The notes beneath the pieces were generated by a model that was given only the letters and a program-made list of their open reading frames with translations, made no database searches and was not told the DNA's origin. A stretch of 64,000 nucleotides of DNA from Chloracidobacterium sp. GTDB taxonomy: Bacteria > Acidobacteriota > Blastocatellia > Pyrinomonadales > Pyrinomonadaceae. Shown here piece by piece: positions 24,048 to 31,189 of this stretch. Both the position numbers and the translations under genes were made by a program. The stretch lies in NCBI GenBank assembly GCA_015075585.1, contig JABTUB010000001.1, forward strand, positions 1,474,501-1,538,500, written 5' to 3'. Position 1 is the first letter of the stretch; each line of letters begins with the position of its first letter.

Positions 24048-24860
24048 TCAACAAAACCAAGAAACATTGACTAGCTCACCCACTCTGTCTCCCATCCACG
24101 GATTAGCAACGATCTTGTGTTCATTCTTTCCATCCTTATCGATGACATAGATTTCTTTCCCACAAGGGCGTTCGCTCTGGCTTCTGGCTGCGTAAAAGGC
24201 TATTTGTTGTCCATCGGGTGACCACGAAAGACCGGTTGCGAGCGCGTCCTCTCTGATGCAACGAAGATTCTCTCCACTCGAATCTATTAAGAAAATGTCT
24301 CGGTTACGCAAAAATGCGAATTCACTACCACTTGGTGACGATCTGACCGACCAATCGCCGATTTCAAAAAGCCCAGATTCTTCTAAGTCTTCTCCGTAAG
24401 CTCCGACGATCATCTGAGTAGCGGCACCATTTGGAAAAGCTTCAAATATTATTTCACCGTTTGCGGTCCAAACTGGAGTTGATCCTCCGTCGGCCAGATA
24501 ATGTTGTTGCCCGGTAATAAGATCGATCCACCATATCTGATTCTCGACATTGTGGCCGCAGGTTGTGTACGCAATCTTTGTGGAATCAAACGACCATGAC
24601 GGACTGTTTGCCCCAACATCCGAATAATCCGTGATTCGAATAACATTGGTCCCGTCCCGCCGCATTATGTGAACGTTGTAACAACCATTTCGATTCCAGG
24701 CCGAATAGGCAATCCAATTTCCGTCCGGTGAGCAACAGGGCTCGAAAGCTCCGTCTGCTACCTTAACGAGATTGCTTCCATCCGGATTCACTGATAGAAC
24801 CCCAATGGGCAACCCCGGCAAACTATCTCCCGAATTTTGAAAGACGATGCGCAAGTCCAC
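24048..24860 (-). CDS. TolB-like (PD40) beta-propeller protein
   Basis: A 270-aa protein with repeated PD40 blades: CCSPDGNWIAYSAWN, SWSFDSTKIAYTTCG, VWTANGEIIFEAFP, SSPSGSEFAFLRN and SWSPDGQQIAFYAARS. The strands between them carry V(x)IMRRDGTN and IYVIDKDGKN. No signal peptide is visible with the GTG start at 24860, which is unusual for TolB-like propellers and suggests a cytoplasmic scaffold. The GTG lies 1 base after the stop of the 57-aa gene upstream, so translation is likely coupled. Confidence 0.8.
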   Translation of the reverse strand: MDLRIVFQNSGDSLPGLPIGVLSVNPDGSNLVKVADGAFEPCCSPDGNWIAYSAWNRNGCYNVHIMRRDGTNVIRITDYSDVGANSPSWSFDSTKIAYTTCGHNVENQIWWIDLITGQQHYLADGGSTPVWTANGEIIFEAFPNGAATQMIVGAYGEDLEESGLFEIGDWSVRSSPSGSEFAFLRNRDIFLIDSSGENLRCIREDALATGLSWSPDGQQIAFYAARSQSERPCGKEIYVIDKDGKNEHKIVANPWMGDRVGELVNVSWFC

Positions 24861-24861
24861 C

Positions 24862-25035
24862 TCAACCTTCTAGATCTTTACACTGTTTACACCGTTCGTG
24901 CTTGCACCAACTGCATTGCCATTTGTCATTATAATTTTCCGAGTTGCACTTACAGCATCTGAAGCTTTCCGTTATGGCTACGATCGAAAGGCTAATTTTT
25001 CGTTGATTGGAGACTCGTTTTCGACTGTTAGGCAT
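24862..25035 (-). CDS. 57-aa cysteine-rich zinc-binding microprotein
   Basis: Read directly from the complement: ATG at 25035, TGA at 24862-24864. An AGGAGG ribosome binding site lies 7 bases upstream of the ATG. The N-terminal 20 residues are basic (MPNSRKRVSNQRKISLS). The C-terminal half holds eight cysteines or histidine ligands in the pattern CCKC-x(10)-CSWCKHERCKQC, consistent with a RING-like or treble-clef zinc site. The stop lies just before the GTG of the propeller gene. I recognise no family. Its strong ribosome binding site and coupling to the next gene argue that it is real. Confidence 0.7.
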   Translation of the reverse strand: MPNSRKRVSNQRKISLSIVAITESFRCCKCNSENYNDKWQCSWCKHERCKQCKDLEG

Positions 25036-25096
25036 ATTTCAAATCCTCCTGAATTCGTTGAGTGTCATAAAGTCAGCATTTAAGGCGTTTCGGGTC

Positions 25097-25243
25097 CTTC
25101 GTGAGGCACTCCGACACCTTCGTGACCGACTTGTTAGGCTTCGTGACCGATTATAACGTCTTCGTGAGGAAAATGCAACGCTTCGTGAGCACGTTCGAGG
25201 GCTTCGGCTGGATGCTGGAGTGCTTCGTGTGTGCTTCTGTCGC
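25097..25243. repeat. Seven-unit, 21-bp tandem array with CTTCGTGA core
   Basis: The core CTTCGTGA (TCACGAAG on the other strand) recurs at 25097, 25118, 25139, 25160, 25181, with variants CTTCGGCT at 25202 and CTTCGTGT at 25223. Every step is exactly 21 bp. The 13 bases between cores are not conserved. 21 bp is two helical turns, so all cores face the same side of the DNA. The array ends 62 bp upstream of the 57-aa gene start and could be a set of regulator-binding sites for the minus-strand operon. Alternatively it encodes a heptad FVxxxxx repeat on the plus strand (see rejected items). Confidence 0.75.
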
Positions 25244-25248
25244 TTTGT

Positions 25249-25563
25249 CTACGGAAGTGCGGCTATTAGCTTGTCGCGAATTTCATTTCGATAAAGAACC
25301 TCAATACTCACAATATCGCCGTTGAGAACATCGATATTCAAATAGCCATTATCACAATCAAGAGGGATGGTTTCGTGCCCGATGCCCCAAGCTCCGCTCG
25401 GTTTCGGAGCAGTGTAAAAGGTGCCACAGAAATAGTCACCACAACGGCATCTATCGACCATTACAAGGTTAGCGACCGTAGCAGCCAATTCGGGGCGTTC
25501 GTATTCTTTCAAACCGCTCTCTAACTCAGCGATCATCTCTGGTAGAATGTCGCGAACAAGCAT
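25249..25563 (-). CDS. Hypothetical protein with CxC-x(4)-C motif
   Basis: A 104-aa soluble protein. The N-terminal helix (LPEMIAELESGLKEYERPEL) is followed by VANLVMVDRCRCGDYFCGTFYTAPKP and a C-terminal beta segment (GYLNIDVLNGDIVSIEVLYRNEI). The CRCGDYFC segment suggests a small metal site or a disulfide. I do not know its function. It starts 4 bases after the stop of a duplicated atuA 3' end, as if it once followed atuA directly. Confidence 0.65.
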   Translation of the reverse strand: MLVRDILPEMIAELESGLKEYERPELAATVANLVMVDRCRCGDYFCGTFYTAPKPSGAWGIGHETIPLDCDNGYLNIDVLNGDIVSIEVLYRNEIRDKLIAALP

Positions 25564-25566
25564 ATC

Positions 25567-25660
25567 TTACGCCTCGACGATTTCGACCTTCGTCTCGATC
25601 AACGATTTTGGGATCAGGGCGGGGAAGTACGCCATGATCTCTTCGACCTTGGGGCGGCGT
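25567..25660 (-). pseudogene. Duplicated 3'-end remnant of the atuA-like gene
   Basis: On the minus strand the translation ends [19 protein letters not shown] followed by IETKVEIVEA and TAA at 25567-25569. It repeats the last 30 residues of the intact gene at 26118-27542. The DNA 25610-25658 matches 26161-26209 at 47 of 49 bases, while the last 43 bases differ strongly. The remnant begins 2-3 bases after the stop of the DUF2283 gene. No start or upstream portion is present. Confidence 0.88.
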
Positions 25661-25879
25661 TTAGGCGAGGACATGAGCCGACTTAACAGGAAGTCTTCCG
25701 AGGACGATCTCGCGCATGTCGAGCTTGGTGCTGGCGTGGTCGATATCGACGCCGACGAGGTTGCCGGATTCGTCATAATCGAGAACGACGCCGTCTGAGA
25801 CTTCGCGGCTCTCGACGCTGGTTTTGTGCGAAAGATCGATGTAGAGCGAATCGGTGTCTGGATAATAATTGATCTTCAT
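25661..25879 (-). CDS. DUF2283 domain protein
   Basis: A 72-aa protein with the DUF2283 pattern: MKINYYPDTDSLYIDLS, a central EVSDGVVLDYDESGNLVGVDI and a C-terminal LGRLPV. DUF2283 proteins are small, often encoded next to a DUF4258-like or toxin-like partner, and may form an antitoxin-like unit; this is not established. The gene overlaps its upstream partner by four bases (ATGA). It is inserted cargo between the intact and the duplicated 3' end of atuA. Confidence 0.85.
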   Translation of the reverse strand: MKINYYPDTDSLYIDLSHKTSVESREVSDGVVLDYDESGNLVGVDIDHASTKLDMREIVLGRLPVKSAHVLA

Positions 25880-26117
25880 AACTTAAAATTGCTGTCCGGA
25901 AAAGCGTTGTGAATCGTTACTCTGTCAGCTAAGGTCACAACGCGAAGGACGCGGCCTCCAAACTCCTCGATCTCTGCCCAAAATCGCACGCGATCATCAT
26001 CTTGAACCTCGATATGGATCGCGTTCTCGATTACAAATATACACCATTCTCGTCGCAATAGGGACGCTTTCGCAATACCTCGTTCTCGAAATAAGCTGTG
26101 TATTTGTAGTCAGACAT
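25876..26117 (-). pseudogene. DUF4258-like partner gene of DUF2283, frameshifted
   Basis: The ATG at 26117 follows the atuA TAG directly. Translation gives MSDYKYTAYFENEVLRKRPY, then leaves the family frame; from base 26058 the family sequence continues in the next frame as RREWCIFVIENAIHIEVQDD ... HNAFPDSNFKL. One base is missing between 26056 and 26060. The joined product would resemble the proteins usually encoded just upstream of DUF2283 genes. A TTG at 26058 could in principle start a 60-aa product. Real decay and sequencing error cannot be separated here. Confidence 0.7.
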
Positions 26118-27542
26118 CTAGGCTTCCACTATATCAACTTTTGTTTTAATCAACTCTTTCGGGATCAGGGCGGGGAAGTAGGCCATGATCTCTTCGACCT
26201 TGGGACGGCCGCCGGCGAAGCCTGTGACGGCGGGCGGACCGGTGAGGATAAGCGGTGCGATCTCTTTTGTAAAGCGTTCGACGTCGGCACGGTTTGGGCC
26301 GCGGACGGCGACGCGGAGTTGGACTTCGGGATAGGTCGAAACCCGCTGCGTGAGCGGCGGGCCAGTTCGTTGATCGTCAGACTGGCCGCCCGCTGACGCA
26401 GGCGGTTCTGACAAGTGACCGTGTGTGGCGTTGACGCCGACGAATTCGGTGAGGATAAGGTCGAATTTCAGGCCGAGGTTGTCGAGACGTTCGCGGAGTA
26501 TCTTGTCGGCGGCTTTGGCTTTTTCGAGGGCGTCGGGCCACGCATAAACGAGCGTTCCAACGGATTTGTAGCCGTCTTGGTAGGCGATACTGACTTTGTA
26601 GAAATCGGTGTTCGGATTGCCTTTGATGCCGAAGACTCGGACCTTGTTTTCGCCTGCGTCCGCAAGATGTATCGATGAAAAATCGGCGACGACATCGGGC
26701 GTGATGTAAGCCTTTGGGTCGCCCATCTCGTAGAGAAGCTGCTCTGTAACGCTAGGCACGTTGACGCGGCCGCCGGTGCCTTCGTGCTTCGTTACAATGA
26801 AAGTACCGTCGGGCGACACTTCCACGATCGGGAAACCGATATTCGCCATATCGGGAATTTCCTGCCATTTATATTGGCAATTGCCGCCGGAGACCTGAGC
26901 ACCGCATTCGATAATGTGGCCGGCGATGGTTCCGGCGGCGATGCGGTCCCAATCGTCAAACTTCCAGCCGAATTCGTGCATCAGCGGCGCGAGCGTCAAG
27001 CCCGTGTCCGTAAGGCGCCCGCCGACGATGATGTTCGCCCCTTTGTCCAACGCCTCTACGAGCGGAGCGGCTCCGAGATAGACGTTGGCGGACTGAACGC
27101 GGTCGCGGATCGCCGACAAAGGCGTGCCGTCGTCCATCGAATTGATCTCAACACCATCGGCTAGAAACGTGTCGAGTTTGTCGAGAATGTCGTCGCCCGT
27201 GACGACGCCGATCTTGACTTTGCCGGAAAGGCCGAGGTTCTGTGCGACATCCTTGATCGCGGCGGCACAGCCTGCGACGTTGACACCGCCGGCATTTGAT
27301 AGAACTTTGATGCCTTTTTCGACGCAATCGGGCAAGATCTCCTGCATCAGACTGACGAAATCGCGTGCGTAGCCGGCATTCGGGTCGCGAAGCTTTTGCT
27401 TCTGCACGATCGACATCGTAACTTCTGCCAGATAATCGAGCATCAGATAATCGATCGGCCCTTTGCGTACCTGATCTATCGGCGCCGTCAAAAGATCGCC
27501 CCAAAAGCCCTGTCCGCCCGCAACTCTTACTGTCTGTTTCAT
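26118..27542 (-). CDS. AtuA-like protein, N-terminal domain (acyclic terpene utilisation family)
   Basis: A 474-aa protein of the DUF1446/AtuA family: [12 protein letters not shown] at the N-terminus, [43 protein letters not shown], and [13 protein letters not shown]. The C-terminal domain of AtuA is absent and is encoded separately at 20573-20899. The family acts in acyclic terpenoid or leucine catabolism; its reaction is unresolved. Two oddities: an in-frame insert (about 26 residues, SEPPASAGG...PLTQRVS) encoded by a palindromic repeat at 26343-26405, and an AT-rich last 43 bases that replace a GC-rich version left as a remnant at 25567-25660. Confidence 0.9.
   Translation of the reverse strand: MKQTVRVAGGQGFWGDLLTAPIDQVRKGPIDYLMLDYLAEVTMSIVQKQKLRDPNAGYARDFVSLMQEILPDCVEKGIKVLSNAGGVNVAGCAAAIKDVAQNLGLSGKVKIGVVTGDDILDKLDTFLADGVEINSMDDGTPLSAIRDRVQSANVYLGAAPLVEALDKGANIIVGGRLTDTGLTLAPLMHEFGWKFDDWDRIAAGTIAGHIIECGAQVSGGNCQYKWQEIPDMANIGFPIVEVSPDGTFIVTKHEGTGGRVNVPSVTEQLLYEMGDPKAYITPDVVADFSSIHLADAGENKVRVFGIKGNPNTDFYKVSIAYQDGYKSVGTLVYAWPDALEKAKAADKILRERLDNLGLKFDLILTEFVGVNATHGHLSEPPASAGGQSDDQRTGPPLTQRVSTYPEVQLRVAVRGPNRADVERFTKEIAPLILTGPPAVTGFAGGRPKVEEIMAYFPALIPKELIKTKVDIVEA
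26343..26405. repeat. GC-rich palindromic element inside the atuA coding sequence
   Basis: Left arm 26343-26366 and right arm 26381-26405 are inverted copies (ACTGGCC...CGCT.ACGCAG core, about 20 bp with three mismatches) around a 14-base loop. The element keeps the reading frame open and encodes a Pro/Ala/Gly-rich stretch not expected in the family. It resembles REP-like or palindromic coding elements. Confidence 0.75.
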
Positions 27543-27624
27543 GATTCTAATTATTGACGGAGTGCGGAATTAGTGCAAATTGGAAGTGTTCCCGCGATAG
27601 ATACAGATAGTTGTGAAAAGAAGA

Positions 27625-27655
27625 AAGGCTGCCATTTCTGACAGCCTTGTGTGTA
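27625..27655 (-). terminator. Hairpin terminator downstream of the small basic secreted protein
   Basis: Arms AAGGCTG (27625-27631) and CAGCCTT (27642-27648) with a 10-base loop. On the minus strand the hairpin is followed by a T-rich tract (TCTTCTTTTC). Confidence 0.6.
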
Positions 27656-27958
27656 CTAGCTGATGCGTTTTGGCTTGCCTACGACAAAGTTCCGCGTCTT
27701 GACGTATGTCCATTTTCCGCCGCGTTTCACTTTGTGATAAGTATATTTGCCGCCCTTCTTGCCTTTGCGGTAAACCCATTTGCCGCCGACCTTGGTGCGG
27801 TGATAGACCTGTTTGGTGCCGCGTTTCGTCTTGTGTGCGACTTTCTTTGTAACGCTGACGACGTCCTGTGTCGCATCCGTGCGTGCCGAGGAGGCTACGG
27901 CCGTTCCCGCTGCGACAAGTGTCGCCGCTGCTGCTGCAATTATTAGTTTTCTGATCAT
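27656..27958 (-). CDS. Small basic secreted protein with KxGGK(W/Y) repeats
   Basis: A 100-aa protein starting at the ATG 27958, with GAGGTG 6 bases upstream. Signal peptide MIRKLIIAAAAATLVAAG, cleavage near AVASSA. The mature part is strongly basic with repeated motifs VGGKWVYRKGKK, GGKYTYHKVKR, GGKWTYVKTR. Such repeats suggest binding to a polyanion (cell-wall polymer, LPS or nucleic acid) at the cell surface, an inference from charge. No recognised family. Confidence 0.7.
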   Translation of the reverse strand: MIRKLIIAAAAATLVAAGTAVASSARTDATQDVVSVTKKVAHKTKRGTKQVYHRTKVGGKWVYRKGKKGGKYTYHKVKRGGKWTYVKTRNFVVGKPKRIS

Positions 27959-27989
27959 AAATGTCACCTCTTTTATCTCCTATCAATAT

Positions 27990-28391
27990 TCAGCCGTGGC
28001 GGACGTGTGAATTTATAAAGCTCACGATGTCCTCAGTAGATGTTCCGGGAAGGAACACCTCGGCAATACCTCGTTCTTTTAGTGATGCCACGTCTTCCTG
28101 CGGAACAATGCCGCCGACAAGTACGAGCGTGTCATCCATGCCGTTCTCGTGAAGCAGATCGACAATGCGCGGACAAAGCGTGTTGTGGGCACCGCTTAAG
28201 ATCGAGATACCGACGGCATCGACGTCCTCTTGCAACGCTGCTGACGCGATCATCTCGGGCGTTTGCCGCAACCCCGTATAGATCACTTCCATTCCGGCGT
28301 CACGAAGCGCTCTGGCGATAACCTTTGCGCCGCGGTCATGTCCGTCAAGGCCGGGTTTCGCTACCAATACTCTGATCTTCCTGTCGGTCAT
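27990..28391 (-). CDS. B12-binding domain protein, methylmalonyl-CoA mutase small-subunit type
   Basis: A 133-aa cobalamin-binding domain alone. DGHDRG (His18) is the DxHxxG motif whose histidine replaces the lower ligand of B12; VGISILSG and LVGGIVP complete the SxL and GG signatures. It matches the C-terminal domain of acyl-CoA mutases (methylmalonyl- or isobutyryl-CoA mutase), which in some lineages is a separate subunit. The catalytic large subunit is not in the window. The reading could start at 28424, but the family begins near [14 protein letters not shown]. Confidence 0.92.
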   Translation of the reverse strand: MTDRKIRVLVAKPGLDGHDRGAKVIARALRDAGMEVIYTGLRQTPEMIASAALQEDVDAVGISILSGAHNTLCPRIVDLLHENGMDDTLVLVGGIVPQEDVASLKERGIAEVFLPGTSTEDIVSFINSHVRHG

Positions 28392-29106
28392 GGCGTTGAT
28401 TATACTAGCGTGCGACTGCCGCAAGCAATCCGCCCGCGCGCAGATACGGCTTCATTTCCGTCCAGGAGAGTGTGAATTCGCCGGCAGGCTCTAGGGCCTG
28501 TTCGACATGCGGAAAGCCGTAATCGTAATGAAAGGTTACACCGTGAGCGTTGATCGAGAAACTCTGAAGATCAGACGCACCAAATTTCTTATTTGCAAAT
28601 AGTTGTTCCGTATCTGCGTCGGCATTATCAGGATCCGCTTTTATTTCCTTGATCGCCGCCGCGATCTCCTTTTTGAGCATCACGTTAAGTTTAGCTATCA
28701 GACCATTCGTATTCGTGAGATCCGTTGATGCGGTCGCACGCGTACCTTTTTTGGTATCTATGACAATGTATTTCGTTGAACCGTCAGGGTAAGCGGCCGA
28801 GCCTGCTATCGACAATGCGACTGAGAGTGCTCCCTTGCCGTTATATTCGACCTCGTACGTGGCCTCATCAAGCCAATGAGATTCCTTGAGTTCTTCGGCA
28901 AGAGTAAGGTCAAAGGCTTTTTCATAACTCAAGAGAGCTTCGATCTTGCGTGAGAGAGCCGGTGTTGCCGCTTTGATCTTCGGATAAGTAATACTGAACG
29001 TCTTTTTATATTCCGAGGACGGTGCTTTCCGCTTATATGTAACCTCATGTGGGCTGACCGTAACTGATTGGCCAAAACCGGCGATGACAATTGTAAGAAT
29101 AAAGAA

Positions 29107-29842
29107 GGGTCATGACTAGTTAAGTCATAGTTCTTTGACAACATTTAAGAGAATTGAGTAAAGATTTTGTTGTCTGTAATTGAATCTAAACTCACATTCT
29201 TTTAGGTGCAAGTAGAAGGTAGATTTTCGCATACCGCGGAACTTCACGAGACGGACTTTCGCATAGCCCCAGAAGCTTTCGATGCCGTTGATGTGATTGG
29301 TGCCGAGGGCGAAAACATCCTTGCTGTGGTCGATGCGGTAATGCTTTTTGTAACCAAGATCGACCAGCGAATGATAGGCACGAAAGCCGTCTGTATGGAC
29401 GGTCGAAGTCTTATTCACCTTGCCTTCTAAAATAGCGTAAAGCGTTTTACGAGAGCAGTTAGGAACAATCTCGGTATAGACTTTGCCGTTTCGTTTGTAG
29501 ATACCGAAAACGATCGTTTTCCCGTATGCTCCGCGTCCTCGCTTTCCGCGAACTCTTCTTGCACCAAAGTATGATTCGTCCAGCTCGACCACTCCTGAAA
29601 ACGGAGATTCGCTTTCACAGAAAGCTGCCACCGACTCACGAATCTTTTTCAAATATCTGTTCACCGTGTTCCGGTTCAAACCCGTCAATTCGGTGATCTG
29701 TGATGCCGTCAGATCAAGTGAAAAATACTTCAATATCTGACGAAATTTTGCTCTCGAAATTCGAGAACGCTTTAGTATCTTGTAACTACCTGTCATTACT
29801 AGCGTTATCCTACTATAAAGGATGTTTAACTAGTCATGACCC
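29107..29842 (-). mobile_element. Complete IS1595-family insertion sequence with 8-bp target duplication
   Basis: Length 736 bp. Terminal inverted repeats are a perfect 17 bp: GGGTCATGACTAGTTAA at 29107-29123 and its reverse complement at 29826-29842. The target duplication ATAAAGAA is present at 29099-29106 and 29843-29850. It carries one transposase gene. Perfect ends and duplication indicate recent and possibly still active insertion. Confidence 0.95.
29125..29796 (-). CDS. IS1595-family transposase (ISXO2-like DDE domain)
   Basis: A 223-aa intact transposase. An N-terminal helix-turn-helix (FSLDLTASQITELTGLNRNTVNRYL) is followed by the ISXO2-like catalytic domain: ELDESYFG (D73), KRGRGAYGKTIVFG, VHTDGFRAY (D136) and NHINGIESFWGYAK (N170/E173), then the terminal FNYRQQNL. 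It cuts and joins the ends described for the element. It ends 2 bases inside the left inverted repeat. Confidence 0.95.
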   Translation of the reverse strand: MTGSYKILKRSRISRAKFRQILKYFSLDLTASQITELTGLNRNTVNRYLKKIRESVAAFCESESPFSGVVELDESYFGARRVRGKRGRGAYGKTIVFGIYKRNGKVYTEIVPNCSRKTLYAILEGKVNKTSTVHTDGFRAYHSLVDLGYKKHYRIDHSKDVFALGTNHINGIESFWGYAKVRLVKFRGMRKSTFYLHLKECEFRFNYRQQNLYSILLNVVKEL

Positions 29843-29982
29843 ATAAAGAAAAATATCGCTAAGATCTGTTTCATTCGTATTTAGAACTCCATATTCGGTG
29901 ATGCTAAGACGCATCGTGCCTTGTTAAGGGTGCCTTTCCTTAACATATTGCGGCAACAAGCGTTCTATGTTATATCAAAGGT

Positions 29983-30450
29983 ATGAAAAAAGCAGTCAAG
30001 ATCATCGTACTCGTTCTGGCTGCGGGCTTTTTGGTCATTCAGCTCTTTCAGATCGACAAGTCGAACCCGCCGATCAATGAAGGCGAAACGATCGAGGCAG
30101 CGGTTTCCGTGCCGCCGGAGATCAGCTCGATACTTTCAAGATCGTGCAACGATTGCCATTCAAATAATACCGTTTATCCGTGGTATTCCTACATTCAGCC
30201 TGTCGGATGGTTCCTAAAAAATCACATCGACAAGGGGCGCGATGAACTCAACTTCAGCCGCTTTGCTGCCTATGAGCCAAAGCGCCGCAATAAAAAGTTC
30301 AAAGAGGTCTGTGAGCAGGTCGGATCGGGCGAAATGCCGATGACCGCGTATGTGATCGGCCACCCGAATGCCGCGCTGACAGAAGCCGACAAGAAAGCGC
30401 TCTGTGATTGGGCGAATTCTCTACGCCGGGATGAGGGTTCCGATCACTAA
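29983..30450 (+). CDS. Membrane-anchored haem-binding domain protein
   Basis: A 155-aa protein with an N-terminal membrane anchor or uncleaved signal (about 5-23). A single haem motif CNDCH (C55, C58, H59) is followed by YPWYSYIQPVGWFLKNHIDKGRDELNFSRF and M in GEMPMTAYV, the pattern of the haem-binding domain family found in Bacteroidota and Acidobacteriota. The haem is probably attached on the periplasmic side and used in electron transfer; partners are not visible. Confidence 0.88.
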   Translation: MKKAVKIIVLVLAAGFLVIQLFQIDKSNPPINEGETIEAAVSVPPEISSILSRSCNDCHSNNTVYPWYSYIQPVGWFLKNHIDKGRDELNFSRFAAYEPKRRNKKFKEVCEQVGSGEMPMTAYVIGHPNAALTEADKKALCDWANSLRRDEGSDH

Positions 30451-30496
30451 CTGCAAGCGGCCGTAATCCGCTTCGACATAGTTCGGGACAGAACAT

Positions 30497-30716
30497 AAAA
30501 TTCCCCTCCTTACCAAGGAGGGGTGGCATTTGCCGCTTTGGGCAAATGACGGGGTGGTTCTTTGGTGCGGATAACGAAACTGATAACGGTACAAAACTGT
30601 CAGCTAAACGATATTACGATCGGCGCCTTCACTTCATCTGCGTCAGAGAACCACCCCGTCAGCCCCGACCAAAGACGTCGGGACTGCCACCCCTCCTTTG
30701 TAAGGAGGGGAGTTTT
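30497..30716. mobile_element. MITE-like palindromic element, copy 1
   Basis: About 220 bp. The left arm (30497-30564) and right arm (30646-30716) are imperfect inverted repeats sharing CCCCTCCTTAC(C/A)AAGGAGGGG and ACGGGGTGGTTCT. Each arm has its own small hairpin that differs between arms (TTTGCC...GGCAAA on the left, GTCCCGACG...TCGGGGC on the right). The 81-base core between arms (30565-30645) has no coding potential. Non-autonomous; no transposase inside. Confidence 0.8.
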
Positions 30717-31153
30717 TAGGAGTTTGTTTTGTTGTAATGTTTTCCTCGGCCGTAAACTCTGGTCGGTGGCTTCGGCCCGAAGCGAAAATTGTCGCGGATC
30801 ATGTCGGCGACCCAGTCACGATCGTGGAAAATTCGTTCGTTCTCAAATCTGAGAACGCGGATATCTTGCGATTCCAGATATTTTGTCCGTTCACGGTCAT
30901 AGGCCTGTCCTTTGCCGGAAAAGTGCTTCGAACCGTCTAATTCGATCGCGAGTCTCTCTGCAGGACAATAGAAATCGAGTATGTAATTGCCGACGCTATG
31001 TTGGCGCCGGAACTTTCTACCCTCAAATTGAGAGTTCTTGAGCATATTCCAAAGTGAGGCTTCGGCGTGCGTCATCGAACTGCGTAATTCTTTACGAAAC
31101 TCGGCAAGATGCGGCAGATTATTAATGTCGTCCGGATGTCGCTTGTAAGACAT
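30716..31153 (-). CDS. DUF559 endonuclease-like protein
   Basis: A 145-aa protein of the DUF559/very-short-patch-repair-like nuclease family (PD-(D/E)xK fold). Seen are LRSSMTHAEASLWNMLKNSQ, GRKFRRQHSVGNYILDFYCP with the catalytic Asp, LAIELDGSKH with the catalytic Glu, and RVLRFENERIF. It has no methyltransferase partner. The stop codon lies in the outer end of MITE copy 1 and the start is 36 bases from MITE copy 2. Genes of this family are frequently found next to such CCTCCTT hairpins, so nuclease and palindromes may move together (inference). Confidence 0.9.
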   Translation of the reverse strand: MSYKRHPDDINNLPHLAEFRKELRSSMTHAEASLWNMLKNSQFEGRKFRRQHSVGNYILDFYCPAERLAIELDGSKHFSGKGQAYDRERTKYLESQDIRVLRFENERIFHDRDWVADMIRDNFRFGPKPPTRVYGRGKHYNKTNS

Positions 31154-31189
31154 TTGTGATCAGATCATCCCAGTAAATATATTACAAGA

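Larger units (their letters stand above)
28405..29874 (-). pseudogene. Secreted hypothetical gene interrupted by an IS1595-family element
   Basis: Reading the complement from ATG 29874 gives MKQILAIFF; after removing 29107-29850 (IS plus one target copy) the frame continues FILTIVIAGFGQSVTVSPHE and runs on through TFSITYPKIKAATPAL, SRKIEALLSYEKAFDL to the stop at 28405. The rebuilt gene is 726 bases, an exact multiple of three, coding for 241 aa with a signal peptide. The C-terminal part (FSINAHGVTFHYDYGFPHVEQAL) resembles the DUF3298/RsiV-like domain of secreted proteins. The insertion lies within the signal peptide. A residual frame starting at TTG 28932 is not likely to be functional. Confidence 0.88.

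Noticed and set aside
24898..25083. 61-codon plus-strand frame
   Set aside because: It is antisense to the 57-aa cysteine-rich gene, which has an AGGAGG site and a zinc pattern; the plus frame has neither.
25097..25243. CRISPR array
   Set aside because: The conserved core is only 8 bases, the period is 21 bp, and no cas gene is present.
25101..25325. Plus-strand frame encoding an FVxxxxx heptad repeat over the 21-bp array
   Set aside because: Only a GTG start, no ribosome binding site, overlap with the 104-aa gene, and conservation that extends to codon third positions. Kept as an alternative reading of the array, not as a gene.
28929..29144. Separate small minus-strand gene between the pseudogene and the IS
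   Set aside because: It spans the IS end; the other frame here continues the interrupted secreted protein without a break.
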